From: Portulaca oleracea
Taxonomy: Eukaryota > Streptophyta > Magnoliopsida > Caryophyllales > Portulacaceae
Direction of reading: 5' to 3'
NCBI GenBank assembly: GCA_029582165.1
Contig: CM055874.1
Location: forward strand, 32,110,883-32,174,882
Length of the DNA: 64,000 nucleotides
The notes below the pieces were generated by a model. It made no database searches. It was not told the DNA's origin and saw nothing but the letters and a program-made list of their open reading frames with translations. Positions 11,127 to 21,433 of this stretch are shown here, piece after piece. Numbering within the stretch: the stretch's first letter is position 1; every line of letters begins with the position of its first letter. A program made the translations under genes and the position numbers.

Positions 11127-12203
11127 TGTCAAGGCTTGTAAATCTCCCAAAAATAAGCATTTCAAATTTTGATTGCCATTTGCCAATGACCGCTGAGATT
11201 TCCTTGCACTTGTATGGATTTAGTGATGTTCCATGTATAATACTGAATTTGTCTTGACATGTATGGGATGACAATCGTAAGGACCAAAACAGATGGTCTA
11301 GCTATTTCTAGCTACCCCTAAGAAACCACCAGAAGAACACAATCAAATAAAGTACAAGGTCTATGATTAGAGTTTCAGCATTATTAACACATTAATAATG
11401 CACCTCGCTTGTGCCCTAAATGATGTTATCCCAACAATCATAGTTGCATTTACTATACATGTCAGCAACGTGTACATGTGGAAATATTTCACTTAGTGCC
11501 TTCTGTGTGAAATTATTCATCATGATAATACCTCTTATATTTTCAGAAAACAATAATCTCTACAGCTGAAGAGGCAACTAAGTCTACATGAGCCATGGGT
11601 TCCAAACTGAGGGATTTTAACAGAAGCATGAGTTCATTAATTCATCTTACAAGGTCACAAGTTCATTATGATTAGAGAACACATTAGCTATAGGCTGGTA
11701 GAGAGAGAGAATTCTAGTGACGTTACTGCAATAAGATGGTAATAGACATATTAAAAAGTAAAAGAGATACCTTCCTATCCCAATTTCATGCTAACGTGGA
11801 AGAGAACCCACTTGCATGGACGATATCATTTAGATAGTAATATATGATTTGATAATCCATTTTCATGATTCACCCAAAAGTAACAAAAAACAAAGTATAA
11901 ACCTTATAGGGTTCTTAGATGGGAAGGAGATGGAGATAGGGTCCCATCATGAATATTGTTGTTAACTATGTGTGGTTAATGCTGCCAGCAAAGTGACAGA
12001 CGAATAGCAAATATTTTGAAGTGAAAAGCAACGAAGGGTTTTTTAGCAAATATCCCATAGGCCCACTTAGTCCTAACACAGAAAGCTCCTTGCCAGTGTA
12101 TCAAAGAAAACAAATATAAGCTACACTAACACATGCGAAGACATAAATGCCTTGTTACAACCCCAAATAAACAAATTAAAAGCAATGTAAGGCTGAAACA
12201 TAC
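11127..12203. other. Unique intergenic or intronic DNA; no gene confirmed
   Basis: No array, transposon end or long ORF was recognised. If the exon at 12204-12337 belongs to a minus-strand receptor gene, its later exons would lie here, but I could not identify any with confidence. Confidence 0.3.
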
Positions 12204-12337
12204 AGGGGAACTATGGTAGAGCCATCAGCCATCACACTTGGCCCCATTCCAAGCAAAGGGATCACTGCCATTCTACATCTAACCGGTGAGCTGGGGAGGA
12301 TTATTGCATGCACCATACAAAACTTGAAGAGCTTGAG
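12204..12337 (-). pseudogene. Decayed exon resembling the LRR N-terminal domain of a STRUBBELIG-family receptor
   Basis: The minus strand shows a canonical acceptor (GATTTTCAG) at the exon's right edge and a GTATGT donor at its left edge. One frame reads QALQVLYGACNNPPQLTG, then two stop codons where Trp would be expected, then NGSDPFAWNGAKCDG. STRUBBELIG-receptor-family proteins have an LRR N-terminal domain of this form (QALQVLY...PSQLTGW...GGDPC...W.GV.CEG). Both stops are TAG where TGG would fit. Other exons were not found, and a large retrotransposon sits just to the right, so this is probably a relic. The family call rests on one short exon. Confidence 0.45.
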
Positions 12338-12857
12338 CTGAAAATCACAAAAGACACACTCAAAAGTAAACATGATGAGTGGACAAATAAAACAGAGTTC
12401 ATAATTACAAAAGATCAACAAATATATTGTCTTTAGATATATTGTCTTTAGCTCTTGAATACACAAGAGATCCACCCGGAGAAAGGCAATTTACAATTCT
12501 TGAAATCCAATGTAACCTCATAAAGTCATAAGCAAATAGGACAAAAGAGTGACATGCAACTTCAATATGAAGGACCCTGACAATGTTCTTCCAAAAGGTA
12601 ATTTACAATTCTTGAAATCCAATGTAATTACTGTCATACTGTGACTGTTTCCAAAGTTACCTTCTACTGTTCAATCTTGTATGCATTCCATTTTTAGGCC
12701 ATTTTAAGAGGAAAAATGAACACAATTTAGAACCTAAAGCAAGAAAACAAACATTTAGGCATGACCAAACCAAAATGTAGGGCTCACTTTGGATAAGTTC
12801 TATGAAAGCAATGCAGAAAAAGGGCTGAAATCCAACTTCTTAAAACAATCTATAAAA
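12338..12857. other. Flank of the chromovirus insertion; no gene seen
   Basis: AT-rich DNA with two copies of 'aatttacaattcttgaaatcc' about 110 bp apart (near 12489 and 12600), a small direct repeat. It ends in the target site GCAAT (12858-12862). Confidence 0.4.
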
Positions 12858-12862
12858 GCAAT

Positions 12863-15800
12863 TGTAATAACCCACCCCAAAATCTTGTTTAATTATCTAC
12901 TAATCACAGTAATTATTCAAACCGCGTTATAAATTTTTCGCGTTTACCTTTATTTATCTACTTGTTTACTTATGGTTATCGGTGTCAAGTCTCGTGCAGG
13001 AGATGGCTAAGATGCCGAACTATCGGTTTAAAAGTTTACTTTACACATTTATTTAATAAGTTAAAGTATTTCAGGTTATACGTTTTACGTTATAAATTTA
13101 TTTACCGAGAAACGGTTATTATTTATCCGCCTCGATTTCTATATATATTTTACCGTTCCAATTTTAATATTTTTAAATTTCATTCCCTTTACATTGTTTC
13201 AAGTGGTAATTTTACTCATTTTATCCTATTTTAATCCAAGTCCTAATTTATTTTACCCAAAGTGTTACCAATTAATTTTCTTGAGTACAAATTAATTATT
13301 TTTAGTCTAGTACATTTACAATTGCTTTATTTTAATCAGAGTTTCAGATTTAATTAAAGTTCTAATGGTGTCCTAAGTTAATTAGTTAAGGTTATATTAG
13401 TAGTGTTAGAAGAGGTTAGGGGCTTATTTGCTTCATTCTAATTCAAACCCATCTATCACACTTTCTCTCTCTACCTTCTCTTCCTCCCTGTCCTGCCCGA
13501 GAAACCAGCAGCCCCTGCCACCGTTTTCCGGCCACCGGCGCTGCTTCCGCCGCCGTGCTCAGGTGGTCACCGGCCACCCTCCTCCCTCTCTTGTGTTTTC
13601 ATCAATTTTTAACCCCAAGGGTGATCTCTCAAACCCCCAAATTCAATTCTTTTATACCCTAATCTGAATTCTATGTTGTTTATATGTATTTCTTGTAATT
13701 TTTCATCTCTTTCACTCTCTTTTAGTATGAATTCAAAGTTATAATTGTATTGGTTAAGTTAGGGTTTGAGTTTGGAGTATGTGCATGTGTATTTGGATGA
13801 GTTCTTGAGGTTTTCTTGTTGAATTCTTGTTGGATATGGTTATAATCTTGATGCATGTGAGTTTCTTGATAAGTTTCTGAGTATTAAGGGCTGATTATAT
13901 ATGTTAAGATTATTATTTAAGTGTTGTCATGTTTAATTTGGGTGAATTAGTGAGATTTTGGTGCAAGAGTTCAAGAACAAGTCCTTTATGTTGAGTTTAT
14001 GTTTAATCCATGGTTGCATGTGGGTTTTAAGCTCTTTTGATGAGTTAACTTTCAAGGTTTAATTCTGAAAATATAGTGGATTATAGCCAAAGTGAAGTTT
14101 GGTTGAGAATTAGTATGAATTAAGGGCTAAAAGTATCATTAGAGCTGAAATTAAGAACAAATTAGGCTCTGTTTCAATTCTGGAAATTTACAGTATTATA
14201 AAAGTGGGATTTTTGCCCAGATTTTTACTCCATTTGATAGCTTAAGGTGTTAGCAAACCATAGGCTTTGAAATTTCTAATTTCCGACATGATTAGCCCGA
14301 GTTATGACCAAAACCGTGAAGGTACAATTTTATATACGAATTCTGAGTCAGTGTTTTGAGGGCTGTTTTTCGTCCCTTTGGAGACCTCTTTGGTTTTTAT
14401 GGTAAACATGAAAGTTTTAGGCCTCATTGCGAGCTTTCCGGAAAGATATGGTTTGTATTTATACGATGTCGGGAGTATGAGATATGAGCCCGGGAAGAAG
14501 GGCTGTCTTCTTGAAGTTTCTGCCCAGTTTACCCTTTATAAAATTCCACCTTTAAGGCCCTAAACCAAGTCAATAGGGGACTTTAAGCATTGATAAGTTA
14601 TGGTTATATGTCATAATCTTAGGTTAAAGTTTTAAGGGGGATAAGTATGGTTTTGGAAGCCTAAGTGTGTCCTAAGGTCTTTTAGCCAAGAGTGGTGTTT
14701 TAAACACAAGTTATACATATCTCCCAATAAGTGTTAGCTTAAGAGTTCAATATCTTTGAATTGATCAAGGTTTTATCTAGCTAGTGACTTCCAAGTTCTA
14801 AATAACTCTCAAGTTAAGTTCCTCTAAGTTCTCAACTCAAAATTTATTCCTCAAATTCCTTTATTCATTCTTCTTTCATCAATCGTGTCATCGACATCGT
14901 TTTTCTCTAAATAAGTCTAGAGGAACCCTTTTAATCTCAGTTTCACCTTCAATCTTTGGTTCTTATACTTCATTAATCTAAGCTATCTTTTCAAGGTTCA
15001 AGTGTCCTTCTTTGATTTCACCTTTCTACATCAATTTCTCTATGTAATTTCATTCCGGAATTCCTAATTTATTCTACTCCAACTTCTGTCCGGGCCCATT
15101 TTGGAGCCCTTCCTCTCGTTTTAGCTTCTGGTGTTGTCAACAAAGTTGTAGATTATGTTTTTCCCTATTCCGGGATGTACTCTTTCACTTCGTTTCGATT
15201 TTCCTAACTCAAGTTATGATATAAACTCTATTTTCTAGACAACCTGAAATTTTATTCCTAAAGTTATTTCATTGATATTACTAAGTTTCTAAACTTGTGA
15301 ATCTAATTTAGAACCTTATTCGGTTCTTCATTTCTATTTATTCTTATTTTAGTTGACAAGTTTCGAAAGCCATCTCTCCAAGCCGCTATCACCAAGGCCT
15401 CTAGCGTCCCAAGGTACGCGAATTGTCCAGCTTTTACGATCCAAATTATAGTCATAATTCATTCAATTTATACCATGTCAAGTTTTATGGTTTACAATGA
15501 CTTTATATTTAACAGTGGACCCGCATTCTATGCTTCTATTTACTTTCATGTTTTAGCGCTCCTGATCAGAGTGCCTTGACCTGGCCAGTGTCGACTGCTT
15601 AGCAGTCAATCATTCCAAGTTTAGATCAACTTGGGCATACGCGTGTGTGAGGTGCTTGCACTGATCGTAAGGGTTCCACCTACTTTCTATCTTCATCGAT
15701 TTATGTTATGCATATGTTTATGTTCATGTCATGCAAGTCCTATCTTAACCCCTTCCCCGTTTTCAAAATGTTTTTAAAGGCCGGCACCAAAACCGTTTTC

Positions 15801-16233
15801 GAACGGTTTACGTGCTGGAGGTTTACGTACTGAGTGTTTCCCCACTCACTTTTGCGTTGTTTAAATGTTTTGTTTTAGGAGGTTCGAGCTCCCAAGGCAA
15901 GGATAAGTCGGTTCCAAAATAGTTCAAGGATCCCGAGGTAGTTCTCTATGGAATCCATCGGTTATCAAGGACAAGCAGGAGCGTTTGGAAGTTGTTCTAG
16001 TTTAAGCTATGTTTAAGTTTATGTATCTTATCCAAAGGTTGTATAAGTTTTATATATGAAGGTTTTTAAGTTAGTAAGTTATCTTGTGGTTCTGGAAGTT
16101 TCTTTAGTGTTGTTGCCTTGTCTCTTTTGGGAGACGGCGGTAATGCCTCGACCTAAGGTGTTCCGCTACGCTAATCACAGGTTTGGGTTTCTAAGTATAG
16201 TCTTAATCTTGTGATTAAGGTTGGGGCGTTACA
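12863..16233 (+). mobile_element. 5' LTR of the chromovirus (3371 bp)
   Basis: It begins TGTAATAACCCACCCC and ends GGGGCGTTACA. It includes a TATATATATTTTA stretch near 13140 and a GC-rich island at 13500-13590. Repeated short ORFs inside (e.g. 12962-13234, 13428-13667) occur in both LTRs and have no recognised domain; I treat them as chance frames. Confidence 0.92.
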
Positions 16234-16237
16234 GTTG

Positions 16238-16250
16238 TGGTATCAGAGCC
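16238..16250 (+). other. Primer-binding site, tRNA-iMet
   Basis: TGGTATCAGAGCC lies four bases after the 5' LTR. It complements the 3' end of initiator tRNA-Met, the usual primer in this lineage. Confidence 0.9.
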
Positions 16251-16967
16251 ATTGGTTTGATTGAGTATTTGGAGATTATAGAATTTCTTAAGTCATGGAT
16301 CCTAATTTAGGGAGAAAGATAGGCATGTGAGTACAAGCCTCTTTATGATAAGTATAAGTATGATAAGTGGTATGTTGGGAATTGTTGATGAGCATGAAGC
16401 TCTAAATATTGGTTTAGTATGTAAATTGTTCTTCTTTGCAGGTTTCCAAGATTATGTAAATTTGGGAATAGCTCTAATTATAGGGGAAGTGCTGCCGAAA
16501 TTCTCTCAGAATTTTTAAGAAAGTTATTAGTCAAAATCTCTAAGGGGAAATCTAGGTGAATTGAGTTAAGCCTAGTAATTTATGCAAGTAAAGTTAATGA
16601 ATATAATGGGAAAAGTATGAAGTTTGTCAAGCACCTCCTCCAAGTCTTTGAAAGTTATTGAAAAGTTTATAAAGCGAGTCCCAAGTGGGATTGGTATATT
16701 GTGACATGAGTTCTAAGCGTTACTATGGTTTAAAAGTTTTTAAGGTAGTCTAAACAGGGGGAATAAATCTATGAGGTTTAGAATTTTTAAGCAAGTCTAA
16801 GGCAAATTTTAAAAATGAACGAGAGTTTCTTAAATCGCTTATAAGAGGTTAACTTGGTTGAGTCTCGAACCTTGTCACGAAATTTGTTCATTTTACTTGC
16901 ATATAGCCGTTTATTTTGGCCATGTTGAGACTTTGAAATCTTGCATTGTATTTTATGTATGGTATAG
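16251..16967 (+). other. Chromovirus leader between primer site and first ORF
   Basis: 717 bp without a convincing ORF. A 63-codon frame at 16327 lacks known motifs. This is probably the untranslated leader. Confidence 0.5.
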
Positions 16968-17747
16968 ATGGATAACGACGGTAACCCCCTCCCAAATCCG
17001 TTCGCGATGTTCATGGACCCCGCCATCAACGTTCAAGCTCATCTTAAGGCTTTACAAGATGTCCTCGACGCACATTGCGCTGCAAATCCTAAATCCGAAT
17101 ATCATGACGACATTTACCGAGCCCGATGCCTTCTAGCGACCCTTCCCCACGAGAGCCCGTGGGATGATATCCGAGATCGGTACCGTCAGCTGCTTATACG
17201 TGGAGAACCCGGACGCCACGCATGGTGTGTTAACTATATAGGGGATTGGAACCAGATTGTAATGGAGATAATGATCACGCAAGCGGCGCAATCTTTAGGT
17301 CTTCACGTCAGCAAGTTGGGACCCTACCTTCACGAGGTGATAGGTTTACTGGCGCCTACTAACGCGGGAAAAGCACCGGCTCACGTGTTCGCTCCCCCGA
17401 CGGATGAAGTCCGTCTACACTTTTCACCGTACCTCACCGGACGTTCAATCGTCCCGAATCTCTCGTCTCATGGGGAGTCTACGCCTACCGCTCAAATAGC
17501 CGGGAATGAGGAAGAAGATCCTAGTATGGATCTAGATCAAGACGAGGTGCCCCCCGAGCCGAAACAGATCAAAGAATGTGGAGCAGGAACGTCTACACCT
17601 GCCGCCCCGATGGAGGACAACTTCGGTTGGACCGCTTTAGGGCCCAGGATTCGGCACACCCCACGCAAGAGCGTCCGTCCTCTACGACTTCGACGTGTGG
17701 AAGAGGATAAGGATCAAGAACAAGAGGGGTCTAATTCTCATGTTTAG
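16968..17747 (+). CDS. Additional ORF upstream of gag (259 aa), unknown function
   Basis: An intact sense-strand ORF between the primer site and gag. The N-terminal half (residues about 1-125) looks helical and ordered, with segments such as HLKALQDVLDAHC and WDDIRDRYRQLLIRG. The C-terminal half is disordered: an acidic stretch (EEEDPSMDLDQDEVPPEP, about residues 183-200), then a basic patch (RIRHTPRKSVRPLRLRR, about 229-245) that could bind nucleic acid or direct nuclear import. No zinc knuckle, protease, polymerase or chromodomain motif is visible. It is clearly more GC-rich than the surrounding leader and has a normal coding look, suggesting selection as protein. Extra ORFs before gag are known in Ogre elements; I do not recognise this one. 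The first Met is used because no earlier in-frame Met fits the leader. Confidence 0.7.
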   Translation: MDNDGNPLPNPFAMFMDPAINVQAHLKALQDVLDAHCAANPKSEYHDDIYRARCLLATLPHESPWDDIRDRYRQLLIRGEPGRHAWCVNYIGDWNQIVMEIMITQAAQSLGLHVSKLGPYLHEVIGLLAPTNAGKAPAHVFAPPTDEVRLHFSPYLTGRSIVPNLSSHGESTPTAQIAGNEEEDPSMDLDQDEVPPEPKQIKECGAGTSTPAAPMEDNFGWTALGPRIRHTPRKSVRPLRLRRVEEDKDQEQEGSNSHV

Positions 17748-18315
17748 TGCTAGCCGTCGGTTTTTGACTTTTGTGCAGGTTTAGCAAGGCGCTGATCATA
17801 GGTATAGGCTAGATGACAGTAAGTACATCATGGGTGGCTAGGTTTTACTTTTGGGTCATCAATGTAATTAGCCAAACTATGCTTATTTTGTAATCTCCCT
17901 ACGATCATTTTGTGGAAGGGAGCATGGAATTGTAATTCAAGGGGGAAATAGAGAACGTGATGTTTTGTTTTCTTCGCATGTATTAGGATTGCAATTGGAG
18001 ATAAAACCCTATGATAATCAAAAGTAGAATTGCTATCTTTATCTTATGAATATCGATGAATGTTAAAGTATTTACGGATTTATATGTATTGTGGATTCTG
18101 CAATTTACAATATATTGGGGTTATGGAAATTCTTTTGAGATTTTAATTATGTATGTATATATGGTTGTGGGTGATACCTAAGACTTGACCAAGGAACCAA
18201 GGTTCTATGCGGGAGCATTTGACTAAAATCTGGGTTTTACGAAAAAGGGGCTATAGAATAGGGGGATAATGTTAAACTATGTGGGTAATAATATATTTTG
18301 TTGTAATATTGTAGT
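17748..18315 (+). other. Spacer between the extra ORF and gag
   Basis: 568 bp, AT-rich, with stops in all frames. No ORF or repeat was found. How gag is translated downstream of the extra ORF (separate transcript, splicing or reinitiation) cannot be read from the sequence. Confidence 0.5.
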
Positions 18316-21300
18316 ATGTCGCAAAGCTCAAGAAGCACGCCATCGCAGGGAGAACCCGGAAACGGGACATCTGAGGGGGATCTTTTAGAATTGCAAGGGC
18401 CTCAATTGAACCCAAGGATGGTTAACCCCTCTGAGTCTTCTCTAGGATCTGTTCCTTTTAATCCTCCTCAATACCCCGACCCCTTTGGGATGTTGATGCA
18501 AGAGTTGTTTAGGCGTATACCCTTTCCACCTACGGGTCAAGCAAGTCAGTCAAAAGGGGAAAATTATGCGGATAGGGTAGCCCGAAGGAACCCTTCTTTT
18601 TACAAAGGGGGCTACGACCCCGTAGTGCTAGAAGATTGGATTCGTGAAATCGAGAAAATATTTGAAGTGGTTGAAGTACCGGAAGATAAGAAGTTAGCCA
18701 TAGGCACCTACTATTTGAAGGGAGAAGCAGATATTTGGTGGAGAACCATCAAGGATAGGTATCAAGGAACCGCTAAGTCTTGGAATGACTTCCTAGGTGA
18801 TTTACGAGCTCAATTTTATCCTACCTCCCTTAGGCGCCAGAAAGAGAAAGAGTTTTCAGAGTGGAGTATGCTCAACAAAGATATTTCAGTAGTACAATAC
18901 ACCGCCAAGTTTAATGAACTGTCTCGTTTCGCCCCAGAGTATGTTGCATCGGAGAGGCTGAAGCTAACCCGATATGAGGGAGGCCTAGCGCCGTATATCC
19001 GTAGTCAGTTATCATCCCATGACTTCCGAACAATGCAAGAAATGTATGAGAGAGCTGCAGAGGTAGAGCGAGTAAGAAAGGAGCTGAGAGCTCTAAACCT
19101 TGGAAACCAGGGGAATGCTAAAAGGAAGTGGAACGACAGAGGAATGTCAAGTGCCTCGAATGTGGGAAGCAACCCAGCCAAGAGGCCAGTGCCTTCAGCC
19201 CCAAGAAATCAAGTAACTCCCGTCAATGTTAAGGAACCCTGCAAGAAATGTGGTAGGACCAACCACACTACCGCCCAATGTCGGGTAGGTACGGGGAATT
19301 GCTTATGGTGTGGAGCCCCGGATCATAAAGCGGCAGAATGCCTAAGGAGAGCCCGGAGTTCGGAACCAGGCACCACACGTCTTGCACCGCCAAGCAGGGC
19401 AGCTCCGCAACAAGGCTCAGTGGGTCAAGCCTACGTCATGAGCAAGAAAGAGGCGGCGAGATCTGGTATGGTTGTTACTGGCACAGTTTATATATATATG
19501 CAACCCTTAACTGCATTATTTGATTCTGGAGCAACGCATTCTTTTATTTCAACCAAAGTTGCCTCAAAGTTAAAGTTTCAAAATCTAGCTAGTAAAGTAA
19601 ATTATTCTATTAGTTTACCTAATGGTCAAACCATGCTTTGCACGACTAGTTTTGTGGGTGTCCCATTCATGTTGAAGTCCGAGGTATTCCTCGCTAACCT
19701 TATTCAGTTAGATCTAAAAGAGTTTGATATCATTCTGGGCATGGATTGGTTGACCTCGACACAAGCTCAAATCAAGTGCAATGAGGGAATAGTCATCCTT
19801 AAAAATGCCTCGGGCACAGAAGTCCATTTCATTGGGGAGTTAGGAGTCAACCCGTGCCCCATCATAACCTACGTAAAGGCTCGAAAATTGCTTAATCATG
19901 GGTGCGAAGGCTACCTATGTGTAGTGAGTGAAGATTTAAAGACTCCGCCCAAGATAGAAGAGATTCCTGTAGTGCGTGATTTTCAAGATGTCTTTCCAGA
20001 TGAAGTTACAGAATTACCCCCGAGGAGGGAAGTTGACTTTGAGATTGAGCTAATTCCAGGAACAAGACCTATATCTAAGGCACCGTATAGAATGGCGCCT
20101 GCAGAGCTTAAGGAGTTAAGAGAGCAATTGGATGATCTATTAATTAAAGGATTCATCAGACCTAGCACATCACCCTGGGGAGCTCCAGTGTTGTTTGTAA
20201 GGAAAAAGGACATAGCCGATTATGTGAATAGGTGCCTAACCTGTCAAAGGATCAAGGCTGAACATCAACGACCATCAGGAGAACTCCGACCTTTGGAAAT
20301 CCCCACATGGAAATGGGAATCAATTTCTATGGATTTCATCATGGGTTTACCCCTCACTATGTCCAGGAAGAATGCCATCTGGGTGATTGTGGACCGTTTG
20401 ACCAAGTCGGCACATTTTGTCCCTATCCACGAAGGGTGGAAGGTAGATAAGCTAGCAGATATATACATTCAAGAGGTTGTCCGTTTGCACGGAATTCCAA
20501 GAGAAATAGTATCCGACCGGGATACCAGGTTCCAGTCGAGATTTTGGAGCGCGCTGCAGAAAGCTTTCGGTACACGACTCAATTTTAGTAGCTCATACCA
20601 TCCGGAGAGCGATGGTCAAACCGAAAGGGTTAATCAGATTGTAGAAGATATGTTGCGTGCATGTGTTCTGGATTTTCAAGGGAATTGGGATGAGTTCCTC
20701 CCACTCGTAGAATTTTCATATAATAATAGCTATCAGGCCACCATTAAAATGGCCCCGTTTGAAGCACTCTATGGCAGGAGATGTCGTACCCCGTTATGCT
20801 GGGGAGAATTAGATGAAGTGTTAGTCATAGGTCCGGAACTAATCCAAGACACGACCGATAAGATCCGAGTCATCCAGCAGCACATCAAGACTGCTCAAAG
20901 TCGGCAAAAGAGTTATGCAGACAGGAGGCGAAAACCTCTCGAATTTCAAGTGGGTGATCAAGTTTTTCTTAAGATTTCTCCAACGAAAGGAGTTCGAAGA
21001 TTTAACATCAAAGGGAAATTAAGCCCACGTTTTATTGGGCCATATCCGGTGATAGACAAGATCAACCCAGTAGCATATCGAATAGAGTTACCTTCTAGTT
21101 TAGGAAGGATCCACGACGTTTTTCACGTATCGCAGCTCCGAAAGTATGTGCCGGACCCGAAGCATGTTCTAGTGGAAGAGCCGCCGTTTTTGGCCGAAGA
21201 TCTAACCTTCGAGCAGCAACCGATTCGAATTTTGGATCGACGAATCAAGAAGCTACGCACGAAAGAAGTCCCATTAGTCAAAGTGCTGTGGGCAAATCAA

Positions 21301-21366
21301 GATACCTCGGAAGCCACTTGGGAAACCGAGGAAAACATGAAAGAACGATACCCTCATCTCTTTTGA
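18316..21366 (+). CDS. Gag-protease-integrase polyprotein with RT and RNase H deleted in frame (1016 aa)
   Basis: Single open frame. Residues about 95-260 form a Ty3 Gag capsid domain (GEADIWWRTIKDRYQ, then FPEF-like motifs). Two zinc knuckles of form CX2CX4HX4C follow at about 309-342 (CKKCGRTNHTTAQC and CLWCGAPDHKAAEC). The aspartic protease motif DSGATHS is at residue 403. The RT N-terminus is recognisable up to VLFVRKKD (residue 632) and then jumps straight to integrase YVNRCLTCQRIK. The RT catalytic YxDD region, RNase H and the integrase HH pair are therefore missing. The integrase core is intact: D693, D734 and E770, with 35 residues between the last two. The C-terminus carries the GPY/F region and a chromodomain-like tail. 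The full family Pol would be several hundred residues longer. The frame remains open across the deletion. Confidence 0.9.
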   Translation: MSQSSRSTPSQGEPGNGTSEGDLLELQGPQLNPRMVNPSESSLGSVPFNPPQYPDPFGMLMQELFRRIPFPPTGQASQSKGENYADRVARRNPSFYKGGYDPVVLEDWIREIEKIFEVVEVPEDKKLAIGTYYLKGEADIWWRTIKDRYQGTAKSWNDFLGDLRAQFYPTSLRRQKEKEFSEWSMLNKDISVVQYTAKFNELSRFAPEYVASERLKLTRYEGGLAPYIRSQLSSHDFRTMQEMYERAAEVERVRKELRALNLGNQGNAKRKWNDRGMSSASNVGSNPAKRPVPSAPRNQVTPVNVKEPCKKCGRTNHTTAQCRVGTGNCLWCGAPDHKAAECLRRARSSEPGTTRLAPPSRAAPQQGSVGQAYVMSKKEAARSGMVVTGTVYIYMQPLTALFDSGATHSFISTKVASKLKFQNLASKVNYSISLPNGQTMLCTTSFVGVPFMLKSEVFLANLIQLDLKEFDIILGMDWLTSTQAQIKCNEGIVILKNASGTEVHFIGELGVNPCPIITYVKARKLLNHGCEGYLCVVSEDLKTPPKIEEIPVVRDFQDVFPDEVTELPPRREVDFEIELIPGTRPISKAPYRMAPAELKELREQLDDLLIKGFIRPSTSPWGAPVLFVRKKDIADYVNRCLTCQRIKAEHQRPSGELRPLEIPTWKWESISMDFIMGLPLTMSRKNAIWVIVDRLTKSAHFVPIHEGWKVDKLADIYIQEVVRLHGIPREIVSDRDTRFQSRFWSALQKAFGTRLNFSSSYHPESDGQTERVNQIVEDMLRACVLDFQGNWDEFLPLVEFSYNNSYQATIKMAPFEALYGRRCRTPLCWGELDEVLVIGPELIQDTTDKIRVIQQHIKTAQSRQKSYADRRRKPLEFQVGDQVFLKISPTKGVRRFNIKGKLSPRFIGPYPVIDKINPVAYRIELPSSLGRIHDVFHVSQLRKYVPDPKHVLVEEPPFLAEDLTFEQQPIRILDRRIKKLRTKEVPLVKVLWANQDTSEATWETEENMKERYPHLF

Positions 21367-21421
21367 GGTAACCAATCACGTTTTTAACCACCATCAAGTT
21401 TCGGGGACGAAACTTCTTTTC

Positions 21422-21433
21422 AGGGGGGGAGGA
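21422..21433 (+). other. Polypurine tract
   Basis: AGGGGGGGAGGA directly before the 3' LTR; the plus-strand priming site. Confidence 0.9.

Noticed and set aside
12962..13667. Two open frames repeated at 21533-22238
   Set aside because: They lie at identical positions in both LTRs and have no recognised domain; chance frames in LTR sequence.
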